From a virus: a stretch of DNA of 64,000 nucleotides. Positions 20,491-33,200 of the stretch are shown piece after piece. Both the position numbers and the translations under genes were made by a program. Location of the stretch: the IMG/VR virus record IMGVR_UViG_3300033142_001588, positions 21,120-85,119 of that record, one strand, 5' to 3'. Under the pieces are notes generated by a model. It made no database searches. It saw only the letters and a program-made list of their open reading frames with translations, and was not told where the DNA came from. The first letter of the stretch is position 1, and each line of letters begins with the position of its first letter.

Positions 20491-21726
20491 TTACTCAGTA
20501 CCGCCTAAGTATGTATGACGATCAATCCAATCAAAATTAGCAGATGGATCGTTAACATGCATGACAGTAAAATCATTAAACGTAGTAAACGAATAACTAA
20601 CTGTAACATTACCACCACCAGCATCGCCACCACTGTAATTAACAGAGGCCAACTTGTTTTTAAGACCAAGATAAATTCTTGTTCCATCACAAGTAGCAAT
20701 ACGGATAGTTCTATCGGTCAAGTTACCGCTATCACCCTCACAGAACGATGCGCTTTGCGCGACTGGAGTAAGGATACCTTTTTCAGTAGCAGAAACCATG
20801 TCACCAGAAGTCGATGTAACTTCAATTTCACATGTAACTTCTACAGGGAAAGTAACGGTTCGGCTATATGGACCTTTTCTACCAAGCTCATTAATGTCTT
20901 CTCGACCAAGATCAGTAGAAACAGTAATACTAGAAATATGAGCATCAAAATCAACACCGTTACTCTTTTCATTAGTACCACTGTCAGAAATTCCCCAAAC
21001 TTCGGGAGGAAGAACGGTGGAATCCGAGTCGCCGTATGCACCATTGCTATCAACACCAGAAGTCGACGCGGTATTATAAACACCATTGAAAATCATGTTT
21101 TCACGACGATTTACACCGCCCAATGGGGGATCACCAGCAGAACCAGTTAGTGGTGCGTCATTATTAGTCGTGAAAGCGCCGCTAAAAAGAACTTCGCCTG
21201 GAGAACCGATGCCAGTGCCAGCATTGGCTTTAGGATCATTTAACCATAACTTGTTATTACCAACAAGAGTAATATCTTCATTAAAGTTATCATCTAGAGG
21301 GAAATTGTAAGAAAGACTACTTACAAACATACCAGAACATTCAACCTGAGATCTAGGATTATCTTCTGCCGCAGACTGTGCATTATCTTTAAAGATACCT
21401 AGAGCAAAAATTGACTTTTCATTAGATCTTCCTGCTAAGTCAGGAGTATCAGCTGTTCTAGTAGCCAAGTGATACATCAAAGGATACCCATCGAGTACTT
21501 TATTCATAGTAACTTCGATGTCGGGAATTTCTTCGATATTTTCGTAAATAGCCAATTGACCAAGTTCGAAAACCTGTTCAAGGTTAAAATTGGTAGAAAT
21601 ACCAACTGATTGAACACCGTGAATCTCTGTAAAACCAGCTGTTTTAAGGCCACCCGACTGAGGGTCGGCTTTAAGACCAACTTGCTGAACAGCATAATAA
21701 ATTCTTTTATTTTCTTGCTCTGCCAT
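20491..21726 (-). CDS. Major tail (tube) protein (411 aa)
   Basis: The N-terminal half has the layout of phage tail tube proteins: an opening 'IYYAVQQVGLKA', then 'GVQSVGISTNFNLEQVFELGQLAIYENIE' (residues ~34-62) and 'PDIEVTMNKVLDGYPLMYHL', that is, beta strands describing tube stacking. A serine- and glycine-rich middle (~170-245) may be a surface loop or Ig-like insertion, and a second beta domain (~260-411) closes the fold. The gene stands alone between a promoter-like element with a ~90-base leader and a strong terminator, and has a good ribosome site (AAAAGGAGAG). This fits a highly expressed structural protein placed before the tape measure. Confidence 0.8.
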   Translation of the reverse strand: MAEQENKRIYYAVQQVGLKADPQSGGLKTAGFTEIHGVQSVGISTNFNLEQVFELGQLAIYENIEEIPDIEVTMNKVLDGYPLMYHLATRTADTPDLAGRSNEKSIFALGIFKDNAQSAAEDNPRSQVECSGMFVSSLSYNFPLDDNFNEDITLVGNNKLWLNDPKANAGTGIGSPGEVLFSGAFTTNNDAPLTGSAGDPPLGGVNRRENMIFNGVYNTASTSGVDSNGAYGDSDSTVLPPEVWGISDSGTNEKSNGVDFDAHISSITVSTDLGREDINELGRKGPYSRTVTFPVEVTCEIEVTSTSGDMVSATEKGILTPVAQSASFCEGDSGNLTDRTIRIATCDGTRIYLGLKNKLASVNYSGGDAGGGNVTVSYSFTTFNDFTVMHVNDPSANFDWIDRHTYLGGTE

Positions 21727-21760
21727 CAGAAAACTCTCCTTTTAGGAATAGATGACTTCA

Positions 21761-21797
21761 ATTTTTTCGAAAAAATATAATATTTTAATTAAAATAT
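21761..21797. repeat. Two adjacent perfect palindromes in the tail tube leader
   Basis: ATTTTTTCGAAAAAAT (21761-21776) and ATATTTTAATTAAAATAT (21780-21797) are both perfect palindromes and lie in the leader between the promoter-like box and the tail tube start. They could form hairpins in the mRNA or act as a protein binding site. Confidence 0.6.
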
Positions 21798-21815
21798 GGG
21801 CGCTGTTTGTGCATA

Positions 21816-21825
21816 ATTATACACC
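21816..21825 (-). promoter_or_regulatory. GGTGTATAAT promoter-like element upstream of tail tube gene
   Basis: Read on the minus strand, GGTGTATAAT contains a perfect -10 hexamer. It lies ~90 bases before the tail tube start codon, just past the stop of the preceding gene. The same ten bases occur at 47484 and 62073 in intergenic DNA. No -35 consensus is seen, which would suit a phage-modified or phage-encoded sigma factor. Confidence 0.5.
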
Positions 21826-21840
21826 GATTAAGGGAAAAAA

Positions 21841-22809
21841 CTAATCATTTAAAATAATCTCACAAGTCATTCTAACCACACCTTCAAAAAGTCTAGAATT
21901 CAAAGATTCTACTTCAGCCACTTCTGTCCGACTAAATCTAACAGAAGACTGGTTCCAAACATAACCTGTATCTGGATTAACTAAAGCTGGATACGTTTGG
22001 GAACTATCCACAATTTCTCCTCTATAGTCCAGAGGATAAGCATCAGCAGCAGCTATTGCGTCATTGTCAAATAAGTCGATACTTGCGTCAAATTGGCCGC
22101 GAAAAATATCGACAAGTTTATTTCTATCATTTCTATTTTCAGCTAAAACATGAACTAGCACATCTTGCTCCACCCAAGCAGCACCATCTCCTAACTGATA
22201 AGGTCGAGACATAGATCTAGGAACCGCCTCAATAATTACGCAAGGCATTTGAAATCTATGTTGAGAACCAACAGACCAGCTACCATCTTCTAGTTCTGTA
22301 AACTGAACATCGTCTGGTCTAAATGAACGATATTGTAATTCATTCCACCACGGAACATCATCGGCACGATAAACTTGAGCATATCTATAACTATATTGAG
22401 CCTGTACAGTCGAACTAGAGGATATGGGAGTTGCAAAAATAACTCTTCCTAAAGGATAATTAATATGATCTGGTGCAGTTACAACACTGTCCACTTGAAC
22501 TACGGCTGGACTAGTTGGATTATAAGTTACCGTATCCGTACCAACATAATCTACCCCAGTTTCCCATACCCAATCTTTTCTAACCGACTCCCATACTGTT
22601 CCAGCAGTGTAAGATGGATCATCAACTTGTCTCAAAGTGCTAAAATCACCACCGTATGCTCCTGGCAATGGAATACTTACATTTGTCCAGCCACCAGCAC
22701 GTAACAAAGCCCAGTCGAACCATGTTTTTAAATTAACTTCTAGTTTATTCATAAGGTATGTATCACCAATGTGATTAACCTGCTTAAATGAATAATTTGT
22801 TGAAGGCAT
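21841..22809 (-). CDS. Neck / tail-completion-region structural protein (322 aa)
   Basis: This beta-rich protein lies between a gp10-like neck protein and the tail tube gene, the usual place for tail terminator or tail completion proteins. Tryptophans are frequent in the first 130 residues (WFDW, GGW, WESVRKDWVWE), and 'VLVHVLAENRNDRNKLVDIFRGQFD' (~217-241) resembles the strand-helix part of proteins that cap the tail tube. No enzyme motif is visible. It is longer than typical tail terminators (~130-200 aa), so extra domains are present. The role is inferred from synteny. Confidence 0.5.
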   Translation of the reverse strand: MPSTNYSFKQVNHIGDTYLMNKLEVNLKTWFDWALLRAGGWTNVSIPLPGAYGGDFSTLRQVDDPSYTAGTVWESVRKDWVWETGVDYVGTDTVTYNPTSPAVVQVDSVVTAPDHINYPLGRVIFATPISSSSTVQAQYSYRYAQVYRADDVPWWNELQYRSFRPDDVQFTELEDGSWSVGSQHRFQMPCVIIEAVPRSMSRPYQLGDGAAWVEQDVLVHVLAENRNDRNKLVDIFRGQFDASIDLFDNDAIAAADAYPLDYRGEIVDSSQTYPALVNPDTGYVWNQSSVRFSRTEVAEVESLNSRLFEGVVRMTCEIILND

Positions 22810-22819
22810 GACTGTAAAC

Positions 22820-23476
22820 CTACCGTATAGCTGATTTTAATTGATTTTGAATTATTAACGTAACTTCATCTTGAATATCATCCAAAGCCCTAGTAACAAA
22901 ATTATTATTATCAGTTCCAGCAAACTGAGGAGGGACTCTCCAAGTAGACCCTCTTGCACCTTGCATGATAGCAATACCAGTTCTAGAACGCTTTGTTTTA
23001 GAACTATCAAAAGTAATATTATAATCCCTAATTATGGCCCTATCTCCAAATCTAAGAAGCCACTCAAGCCAGTTTAACTGCTGTCCTTTTTCGGTTACTA
23101 AAGCAGCAAAGGGACTGCTTAAAACATCGGAATAGTCGCTTGGAACCATGTTTATAGTAAAACCAGCTTGTATTTTACCATTTTTTAAAATAGCTTTATT
23201 TTTAGAAATTTTTATTCCTTTAGTCCATATCTGAACAATACTTTCAATTCTATTTCTTCCGTCTGGCAAACCAAATTCTCCAGCCAACTGGCCCCCACTT
23301 AAAGAAGAGACTTCAGGTTGATTTAATATTGAAATTTTTACTAAATCTTGAATTGGCTTTAAAGAACGTGTAATAACTTTATCTAAAGCTTTATTTATAT
23401 CTATAGCGAGAGCTTTTACAATCCTTTTTTCTATTTCTTTTTTACTCTCGACTAATTTTAATGACGCTTTAGCCAT
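22820..23476 (-). CDS. HK97 gp10-like neck / head-tail joining protein (218 aa)
   Basis: It starts with a long amphipathic helix (KKEIEKRIVKALAIDINKALDK) and has a central strand region with 'FAALVTEKGQQLNWLEWLLRFG' and a C-terminal 'RALDDIQDEVTLIIQNQ' helix. This order matches head-tail joining proteins of the gp10 type, which link neck and tail. It overlaps the upstream 176-aa gene by eight bases, so the two are likely made together. The family call is by pattern and position and is moderately secure. Confidence 0.5.
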   Translation of the reverse strand: MAKASLKLVESKKEIEKRIVKALAIDINKALDKVITRSLKPIQDLVKISILNQPEVSSLSGGQLAGEFGLPDGRNRIESIVQIWTKGIKISKNKAILKNGKIQAGFTINMVPSDYSDVLSSPFAALVTEKGQQLNWLEWLLRFGDRAIIRDYNITFDSSKTKRSRTGIAIMQGARGSTWRVPPQFAGTDNNNFVTRALDDIQDEVTLIIQNQLKSAIR

Positions 23477-23999
23477 TTTCTATTCTCTTCCACATTGTTA
23501 AACAAAAATCACTAGCCCCCATTCCGCAAGGTTCTGGCTCACTATGTATTTCAAAACGAGGCCTAACTATCTTATCTAGAGAAGTGTCTATAATAATTTC
23601 TTTTGCTCTACGTAAAGTAGAAAATGTACTAAAAGCACTAACGGTTTGAACAAAGCCTTCTGGAGATTGAACATTTGAACTAATGCCTGGAATCCAACTT
23701 TTGTAATCATAAAGAGGACAAAGTTTAATGTCTTCGGTTTGCTCGTCTGCTATTTTTCCAGCACCACCGCACATAGGACATTGACCCATGGCAAATGGGG
23801 CTGGACCTCCTGTTTGATATCTATTTGCGGATTTATTTCCAATTGGATCATAAACGCAATTAGCACAATCACTATATTTTGTAACGCCGAAATACAGCTT
23901 ACAATCAACAGAACAACCTCGAATAACCTCGGTTATCATGTTTACATGCAACTGCTTAAAACTATCGGTAATCATGCCATTAAAAGGATTTGTAGACAT
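23469..23999 (-). CDS. Cysteine-rich neck/connector protein (176 aa)
   Basis: Six cysteines lie in the first 80 residues. C45-A-N-C48 and C74-P-M-C77-G-G-A-G make a zinc-ribbon-like pair, the second of DnaJ type (CxxCxGxG). Between them is a 'GNKSANRYQTGGPAPF' loop. The C-terminal half is beta-rich and ends with two Cys. The place between the gp6-like connector region and a gp10-like protein suggests a head-closure or stopper role. Zinc binding is inferred from the cysteine spacing. Confidence 0.55.
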   Translation of the reverse strand: MSTNPFNGMITDSFKQLHVNMITEVIRGCSVDCKLYFGVTKYSDCANCVYDPIGNKSANRYQTGGPAPFAMGQCPMCGGAGKIADEQTEDIKLCPLYDYKSWIPGISSNVQSPEGFVQTVSAFSTFSTLRRAKEIIIDTSLDKIVRPRFEIHSEPEPCGMGASDFCLTMWKRIENG

Positions 24000-24008
24000 A
24001 TTTTACGC

Positions 24009-24233
24009 CTATGGAGCATCGCCAGTATAGTAACGGGGATCATCAAAACGTTCGTCAAGATTAGTACCATCTTGAGGAGTCGCGTCTAAATCAAAGCTTG
24101 CGATATCAAAAGTATCATCAAAACCAGGAGAATTCAACTGTTGAACAGTTGTTCGACCAGTCTTGATAGTTGTGATACCGTTTTGGACTTGACCAGTATC
24201 ACCACCAGCATTATTTTTAACAGTATTAGCCAT
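24009..24233 (-). CDS. Stand-alone N-terminal module paralogous to the 3021-aa protein (74 aa)
   Basis: The protein starts MANTVKNNAGGDTG and aligns along its whole length with residues 1-75 of the 3021-aa protein just upstream (MANTVKNNQGGDSG; shared IKTGR, NLD.RFD, RY.TGD). It therefore seems to be a free copy of that protein's attachment or capping module. It has its own start and stop and sits in the operon with a ~60-base gap before it. It may occupy the same virion site without the adhesin or chaperone the long form. It is short, but the clear paralogy supports it as a real gene. Confidence 0.75.
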   Translation of the reverse strand: MANTVKNNAGGDTGQVQNGITTIKTGRTTVQQLNSPGFDDTFDIASFDLDATPQDGTNLDERFDDPRYYTGDAP

Positions 24234-24296
24234 GTGTTTAAGCCTTATTAAATAAAGTTAGTTATTATAAGTATCATCAATTGCCAGGATGAACAC

Positions 24297-27200
24297 CTAC
24301 AAGATGCCATTATAAGGATTATTCCCTGGCTCAAATTCAACCAATACGGCCACAGTGTTGTCTGTTCTACCAACAATAATTCTTTGCTCTCCTGAGCCAG
24401 AAACAATACCTAATCCAGCAGGAACGCTTCCTTTTACTTCCCAACCGTCGGGAAGCTGATAGGCGAGATAATCAGTATACGATCTTGTGCCAACTGGATA
24501 AGATCCCATAGCCGTATCCCCTGGACCAATATCTCTAGCAGATTTGGTAGGCAGACTAAGCTTATTAATAATACCAGAATCAACTGCATTATCAAGATAA
24601 GGATTCAAAAACATTTCCGCGCCATCAAAATCAGAATCTTGAACACCAGCACCATACATAGTACCAGTAGGATTGGCTTTAACCAAATCCATGGTTCCTT
24701 TAGCACCGTCGTTAAATTCTGTTTCCCAGTAACTACGAACACCATTCTCAGGAGAATTTCCTAATTGTTCATGCGGGGTTTTCTTTACGTCAACAGGCAT
24801 CTGTGGAGGATTTAAGAAAACTGATGTTACCTGTTTTTCTCCCTTAACAATGGTTTTTCCAGTCAAAGTACAAGTATTTGCGGTAGAACCATCTAATGGA
24901 CCTTCATTGATAAATCGGTCATGAGTATTAAGCTCAATTCTACTAGCGGTCACATTTGCTATTCTGTATTCACCATTATTGTCTTTTGAACCAACACCAG
25001 TAACCGTTAGATATTGACCAGCTTTAAATCCATCGGTAATAAAGCTACCGCTACTACATTCAACATAATCAACACCACCATCACCGAAAAGAGAAACGAA
25101 CTTAAAGGTTCTACTTCCACTAGCAGATGCCGTTGCATTACCAACGGAACTTTCAGCAGTTAGAGAATCTGTACCTTCTAAAGTCAAAGTTGTAGCAGCA
25201 ACGCCTCCAGCAGCTACAGTATAAGTCCCGTCATTACTAGCACTACCAAGAACGGTGACAGTCATGCCAGCCGAATAACCGTCTGTTACAAAGCTTCCAG
25301 TACTTCTTGTTATAGTATCTGGGTTTGCATTATTGAAACTTAAAGTATCATCAGAAGTTGTTTCATCACTTCTTTCAGATCTTATGTTAAGGTCTTCTAC
25401 AGAGTTTTCATCAACTTTTACATCTCTTGCTTGACTCCAAGTATCCCTAATAGCAGCTATTGATGTGCCAGGATAACCTTGACGAGAACCAGGACCACTG
25501 TATTGAACATCGCCCCATAATTCATAATACGAATTTTTGTCCCACCACATTTCTCCCTTCATGACGCCACCAAGAGAAGAACCTCCAGTTTCTTGGAACA
25601 AGTCATCGCCAAATGTATCACTACCTGCTACATGTCTTCTGGCTGCCCAGTAATTACCCGCCCAACACAAACCATTTGATTGACCAGGAACCTGATACAC
25701 CGAGGACGAGCTTCCTTGTCCTCTGTTCCACCACATATGAGAATGAGCTGAACTCAAGCTGTTAGCATCCAACGGCGGTCTAAGTTTCAAAAAGGTGGTA
25801 CTATCAGTCTTAATACTAATGCCAGTTCCCTGTATGTAAGACTGATAATGTCCAAAAGTCCAGGTTCCTCCTTGACCAAGAGACCATACCGAAATACCGT
25901 CAAGAGTACTTCTAACACTAGAAGCACCAGGATGACCAATGGGGTTTCTTTCTTGCTTTCTGTATTTTGAGTGCCTGTGCTCCCTTATATGGTTGCCCCA
26001 ACCACAATAATCGCTTTCAATAATGTCGTCATAATGTTGAACGGTTTTTATGTTCCAAAAATCATTGCCACATGCTTCTCCCTCGTTTGCAGCACCTGTT
26101 CCACCAGCACTCCAAGCATCCATGGTATTAAAGAAAGTGGAATAAATCATAGTTCCCGCAGTCGACCGAACTTCAAAACCTTCTCTTATCATCCATCCAG
26201 TATTAGAAGGTTTGTTATTGAAATTGTTAGTAGTATCAGGCGTATTATCTATACCATTCTGCACAGTAGCCCCAACCGTAAAGTCTGATACATACATATG
26301 CGAAACAATATCATTGTCTGATGCAACAACTTGAGCGGCTATATTATGCCAATATCCGTCTTTTACGTTTTCAATACCTTCACCGTTTAGATCATAAGTT
26401 TGGCACTTGTCCCAACTTAATTCACAGCGAGTCATCATAATTCCATCATGTGACAAGCCGCCTCCTTTAGCATTAATAACGACGGTATTTACAAAAGACG
26501 ATGACGTATCATTAATCCGATTTCTCATTATAGGCTCAAACTTTATATTATCAAACCAAATCCAGTCATTCGCAATAGTCCAGCGAGGAGTTCTAACATC
26601 ACCATTACCTCTAATAATAAGTGGATTACTGGCAGTTCCACCAACTTGAGAAATAGTAATAGATTCACCATAGCTTGGTGAATTATTTTGACCAAATCCA
26701 TTTTCTCCTGGGTTATAACCAGTTGGATCAGTATAATAAGCAGCTCCATTTCCATCTAATGTAGCAGTAGAAGTAACATTTAATTCTTCGGTCATTTGAT
26801 CAGTAAAGCTACCGATCATACCTAGTTTTGTTGTACTTACATTAGCAATAGTATATCTTCCATCATTAGAAGCCGTTCCATTGACTACAAGAGACATACC
26901 CTCAATAAATCCGTCAGCCACAAAATCTCCTGGGGAAGCACCGCTCGCTTCTACTAAACCACCAGTTTCAAGAGTGCAAATTTTAGAATTGGTTTCGTTT
27001 GTAAACGCTGAACCAACAGTTATTCCACTGGCAGTAACAGCAGTAATATCGTACCAACCAATATTATCAATTTTTGCACACATGGAACCATTTCTGTTTT
27101 CACCACCGTTTTCTGGACCTTGATCACTAATATCATCCCCAGCATCTAAGGTAATGATTTGGCAACTACCATTAATAGTAAGTCCATTGCCAACATTATT

Positions 27201-30200
27201 TTCAGTTGTTAAATCATCTCCTGCGATACTTGATTGATATCTATCTACAGTAAGCACACCACTTGAAACATTGCTTAAAACATATCTTCCATCATTACTC
27301 GCACTACCATCAACAATAATTTGCATCCCCTTGATAAACCCGTTGTCAAGGAAGTTAAAATTATCATTTGACGTAATTGTTTCATTCGTTGCAAAAGAAA
27401 ATTCTTGAGAACCAGTAATACCGCTGGCTTGATTTGCCCCTGAGCTTGCTACAGAATCTATCGTTACAACCTTGTCATTACCCATTCCATCAAGAGTTAT
27501 TCCCATTCCAACTTCCCATCCGTCTGCCAGCACGTCTCCAGCAGAAATACGGATTGTATCGTTAGAACCGCCACCTTCAACAAGAGTAATTCTTCTATTA
27601 GGAGTAGCAAAAAATCCGTTTTGACCACAAACACGAAGCTGCATACCAGATGCATACCCGTCATCAATAAACGAGCCGCCGTCACTTCTTGTTACTTCAT
27701 TTGTTCCAGCAGTGAAGGTAAGAGTGTTAGTAGCGCTGGCCTGAACTTTAGTGGCCTGCTTAAAATTCAAAATTCTACTGGCAGAAGCTTGTACTTGTGT
27801 GGCAACTCTATCATCCTCATGCATGATAATAATGTCACCAGAAGCAACGTTCACACTGTCTGCAAGTACAGTATCAAGTTCAGCTCGATTATAAACATTC
27901 CAAACATTCTTGGCACCTAAAACAACACCACTGCCAATTGGCCCTTCATTAACTAAACTATCTCCAGAATCTAAAGTAAGAGTTCCAGCAGTAACAGCAT
28001 TGATAGTATATTGACCATTATTATTTGCAGTACCAAGAACAGTTAATAAATTACCTGAAGCAAAACCGTCTGTAATAAAGCTTCCACTTGGACATGTAAT
28101 AGTATCTGGAGTTTCGCCTAAAGAGTCAGTAAATGTAAATTCTCTTGAAGTGTCAATTCCTTCGGCAATTATAACACCAATACCTTCGCGAGGAAGTGCT
28201 TTTGTCTTTGCGGTCATCTCATAACTAGCAGTTCCAGAGGGAGTAAGCGTACCCTGTATCTGAGCACTAAAACTTGGACCTTCGCTAGTCAAAGTGCCAG
28301 AAGATACCGTCATGGAAGTACCAAATGGTGTCAAAGTTGCAGACGAGCTTAATGGACCTTCATCGGTCATTACAGGCGAACCCGCACAATCAATAACACT
28401 AGAAGTAACACTAGATACTGCGTAAGTTTCGTTGTTATTTGAAGTACCAGTAACAGTTAGCGACATTCCTGGTTTAACGCCATCCGCTACAAAATCACCA
28501 GTACTACCAGTAATAGTATTACCAGCAGCAGTAAATGTAAGCGTTCTTCCAGCAGAAGCAACGATAGCAGTAGGAGTTTCATAAGTAACACTATCTATTT
28601 CATAATTACCGTCATTACTACTAGAGTTACTAACAGTTACAATCATGCCACTAACAAATGGTCTAAATGCTTCTTGATCAATACTTGATAATCTGGATAC
28701 ATTGATAGTGTCAGTGTTATTTTGATCGGCTGGATTTTCAAGGTCTGCCGTACACATAAAGTAATCGGTTACATCATCAACAAACGTAATAGCAACGCCA
28801 TCAGCGGTGGCCTCACCAGAGATAGGACTTGACTGAACAGAAACATCAATTTTTACCTCATATTCTGTATCTGGAGCCAAGTTGCTTATCATTCCATTTA
28901 GTGTATTCCAGTATTTAGTACCGTCTGTGTCGCCTATTCCATAGGTTGGGTGAACCCTATGCATACCCAAGGTTGTTCTCCATTCGCCAGACGGAGGATC
29001 TAATCTACGACGATATTGAAGATTACCTCTTGCAACAAGCTTGCTATCTCCTTCAATACCTTGTTCTATAAACAAAGAGTCTGTAGTGGGATAACAAATC
29101 ATTTCGCTTACAGCCGCAAAAGTACTGCTATGTTTAGGCGAAGGACTATTGGTATTAATCTGATCAGAAATAATACCAAAAATATTTCCACTTGGCGATA
29201 CATATTCAGTTGCAGACGAGTCAACAGCTTTTATATGAGTTTGATGTTTCAAAGATCTCAAGAATGTCATCATCTCATCTTGAGCGTCTATATCATAATT
29301 TCCAGAAGCAGAACCACCGATAATTCTTAAAACACCGTTGTCATCAACTCTAGAAGCTGTCATATTGATAGTATCAGTATTATCATGTATAACAGCACCA
29401 AAGCCATCTCTAAACTCTTTACGAGACATTAGAAGAGTGCCGCTTGGTTCGGTTAGAATTTCATCGTATCTTACCCAGGTATCTTCCCAAGCTGGCATCG
29501 ACAAAGGCGCACCAGAAGCCACATCCGTACTAGCGCCAGCATTCCAATTGGCTGCGCCACTAACACGATCAACAAAGTCAAGAGCAGGCTGAGTGATATA
29601 ATTAATATCTATTCCACTAGCAAGAGTTAGGGTCGTGGCAACATTAATTGCAGGGCTTGTAGACTTATGAGTCAGATCCAAATTAGTTAAAGAAGGATTG
29701 ACGTAAACATCACTAGTTTCGCCTGACTCGTAAATAGCAATATTAAAGATGTCATTGTCACTACCACTGTTGTCGTCAAGGACATTACCTTCACTATTTG
29801 AATTTACAAAAGTTCCTGCCGATAAAATACACCCGCTACCAACTGGACCTTCCGATGTCAAAGTTTCAGCAGCATCTAAAGTAAGAGTCGTTGCTGCTAC
29901 AGCGGTAATTTTATAAGTACCGTTATTACTTGTTGTTCCGTTAACGATAACGTTCATTCCAGACTCAAATCCATCGGTTATAAAGCTACCAGGACTAGCA
30001 CCTCCAGCAGTAATAGTATCTGGGTCTACATCATTAAAGGTAAACTCTCTATTTGCATCACCTTCCACAGAATTTCTAGCCAAGGTTGCTGGGCGAGTTC
30101 CCGAACAAGTAAGAACATTATTCTTGAGGTCAACTTTATCAGTATTTAAAACCTTAATCAAAGAACTTGTGAGATCATTTACCTCGCAGTCCAAAACCGT

Positions 30201-33200
30201 GTTATTATATACTCTAATAGAGTTATCTGCTTCTTCCGCTGGAGTAACGCTTAAAAACATACCAACACTTGAGCCTGTTCCTTGGAGACCGTAAATAAGA
30301 TTGTTAGTAATCTTAATTTCACCATGGTCATCTCTACAATGGAATAAACCACCTAAGCTATTATTATTGGTATAACCGTGTAATAAACAACGATCTACAG
30401 TAAAATCTAAATTCGGACAATATCTGAATGTAAACAAGCCGCGATTCGCACCATTAGAATTCGGAGCATCTATTTCTATTTCTGTCCAAGTTATTTTTCC
30501 AAAAAGATTTGCATTATTACCATGGCCAAAACCATTGTCAGAATAATTATGCTCCAAAATAGTGCCATTACCGCCTGGAGTACCATAAGGCTTGCCAGTA
30601 AACCCTTGGCTAGTAACCGTAAGTTCTGTAGCAATTTCATCCCAGGTTCCCTGGAAGTAATCATGAGTATATCTAGCAGCCGTATGAACTTCACCCTCTA
30701 TGAAAATCGCTGTTAAAGGCAAAGCCCCAGCTTCCGAAGGATCGGAGAATGCGTACTCACCACTGTTTGATTGACAGAAAGCTGTCCAGTTAGCATAATC
30801 GCCAGTGCTACCAATCAGTACTGTTCTTGAAACAAGATTTACAGTAACATCAACTTGTCCTGAATTTGAAACCAGTGAGCCGTTTGTGCAGTCATAGTAA
30901 AATGTATCAGACCCATGGAATCCAGCATTAGCCGTATATTGTAACTCTTCACCAACCTGAGTAACAATTCCGCTAGAAGGCTGCGTAAAAGCATTAATAG
31001 TGAGCGGCAATGAATTAGGATCAGTATCGTTAGCGAGTACGTCGATAAGCACAACGCCACTAGTTATAGTATCATTGTCCACAGACGCTGCATCGTCATT
31101 AGCAATAGGAGTACCAGCAACTTCTATAGTAATATCACATCTTGCCGTATCACTTCCGCCCTGTCCATCACTTGCAGTATAAGTAAAGAAGTCGCCACTG
31201 GTAGCACTTCCATCATGAGTATAATCATATGAACCGTCTGAATTTAAAGTAAACGCTGAGGCGTTACTAGGACTAGCAAGCACAGTAGCTGTTAAAGTTT
31301 GGCCTTCTGGATCAGTATCATTTGCCAATACACCGCTAACAGCTGGTATATTAATAGTGCCGCTATTTGGGCAGGTAATTGGCGAAGTATCATTATTGGC
31401 ATTAGGCCACAAATTAATAGTAATATCACATCTTGCTGTATCAGTTCCTCCAGCCCCATCACTTAAAGTATATGTGAAAGAATCTCCACTGGTCGCAGTG
31501 CCATCATGAGTATAATCATAGGAACCATCAGAGTTTAAGGTAAATGACGAAGCATTACTTGGACTTGAAAGAATAGTCGAAGTCAACGTTCCATTTTCTG
31601 GATCAGTATCGTTTGATAATACACCACTAACAGCACCAATATTGATCGTACCACTCTGTTGGACAAGCTCTGGAGCCGTAATGTTATTAGCATTAGGAGT
31701 AAGATTAATAGTAATACTACAGGTTGCGTTATCACTAGCCCCATTATTATCAGTAGCGGTATAAACAAAAGCATCTCCACTTGTAGCAGTTCCGTCGTGT
31801 GTATAGTTATACGAACCATCCGTATTCAACGTGAAAGATGAAGAATTATCTGGACCACTAACTAAAGAAGCAGTTAAACCGCCGCCTTCTGGATCAGTGT
31901 CATTTGACAAGACGCCACTAACAGCAGGAATATTAATCGTACCACTTTGCTGAACAACCACAGGAGCAGTAATATTATTAGCATCAGGAGTAAGATTAAT
32001 CGTAATACTTACAGTACCAGAAGCAGAGGATACACCGCCATAAATATCAACAGCATTATAAGTAAATGAATCACCGCTGGTAGCAGTTCCGTCGTGAGTA
32101 TAATCATAAGAACCATCAGCATTTAAAGTAAACGCCGATGCGTTGCTAGGACCACTGACCAAAGAAGCGGTCAACGCTTGACCTTCTGGGTCTGTGTCGT
32201 TTGATAAAGCGCCGCTGGCAGCAATAACATTAATAACACCACTCTGCTGACAAACTACTGGAGCGGAGATATCATTAGCGGTTGGTCTTGGATTAATGTA
32301 AAGATTAACACTAGCTGTATTACTAACATTTCCAGCACTATCAGTTACATTATAAGTAAATGTATCCCCACTTGTAACAGTATCATTATGAGTATAATCG
32401 AAACTACCATCTGCGTTTAATATTAACGTACCATTACTAGTAGTAGCAACTACAGCAGCAGTCAAATCTGGGAAAACGTCGCCTTCTGGATCACTATCAT
32501 TAACAAGCACGCCATTAGCAGCGTTAACAAGATAATTGGCTTCTCCCTGTTGAATTACGTAAGTGGGAGGATCATAAGAATTATTATTAGCTGTTGGTTT
32601 TAGATCAATTGTAAAGCTGGCTGTAGCAGTATCAGATAGACCTGATGGGTCGGTTGCTGCATAAGTAAATGAATCAGAATTAACAGCAGAATCATCATGG
32701 AAATACGTGAAAGAACCATCAGAATTAAATATAAATCCTGTGCCAGATGCCGAACCAGCAAGCAACGGGCCTTCATTAGTAAAGGTTTCATCTACAGTAA
32801 TAACACCAGCAGTAACAGTATTAATGGTATAAACACCGTCATTCAAAGTTGTTCCAGCGATAGTTAACGCCTGACCAGAAGCAAAACCATCAACTGTAAG
32901 ATCAACATTAGTGACACTTAAATTAGAAGGAGCAGTAAATACAAACAGTTCACTAGGACTAGCATCACGATAACCCGCTGTAGCATAAGTTGGATAAACG
33001 GTAACGGATGCGGTCAGAGGATCGCCGTTAGGATCGGTATCATTACTGAGAACACCGTCGCCACTAGCAACGACTAAAGAATCGCCCTGATTTAATGTAT
33101 AGAAATTATTACTGGATATTGGGGGTAGATTACCAGAACCATCAGCCGCTAAATCACCAGTCCAATAACGAATTTCATCAAAACGAATATCTAGATTTGG

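Noticed and set aside
30800-33140. Regularly spaced repeats that might suggest a CRISPR-like array.
   Set aside because: The repeats are in-frame coding units of ~280 bases with diverged sequence, that is, protein domain repeats.
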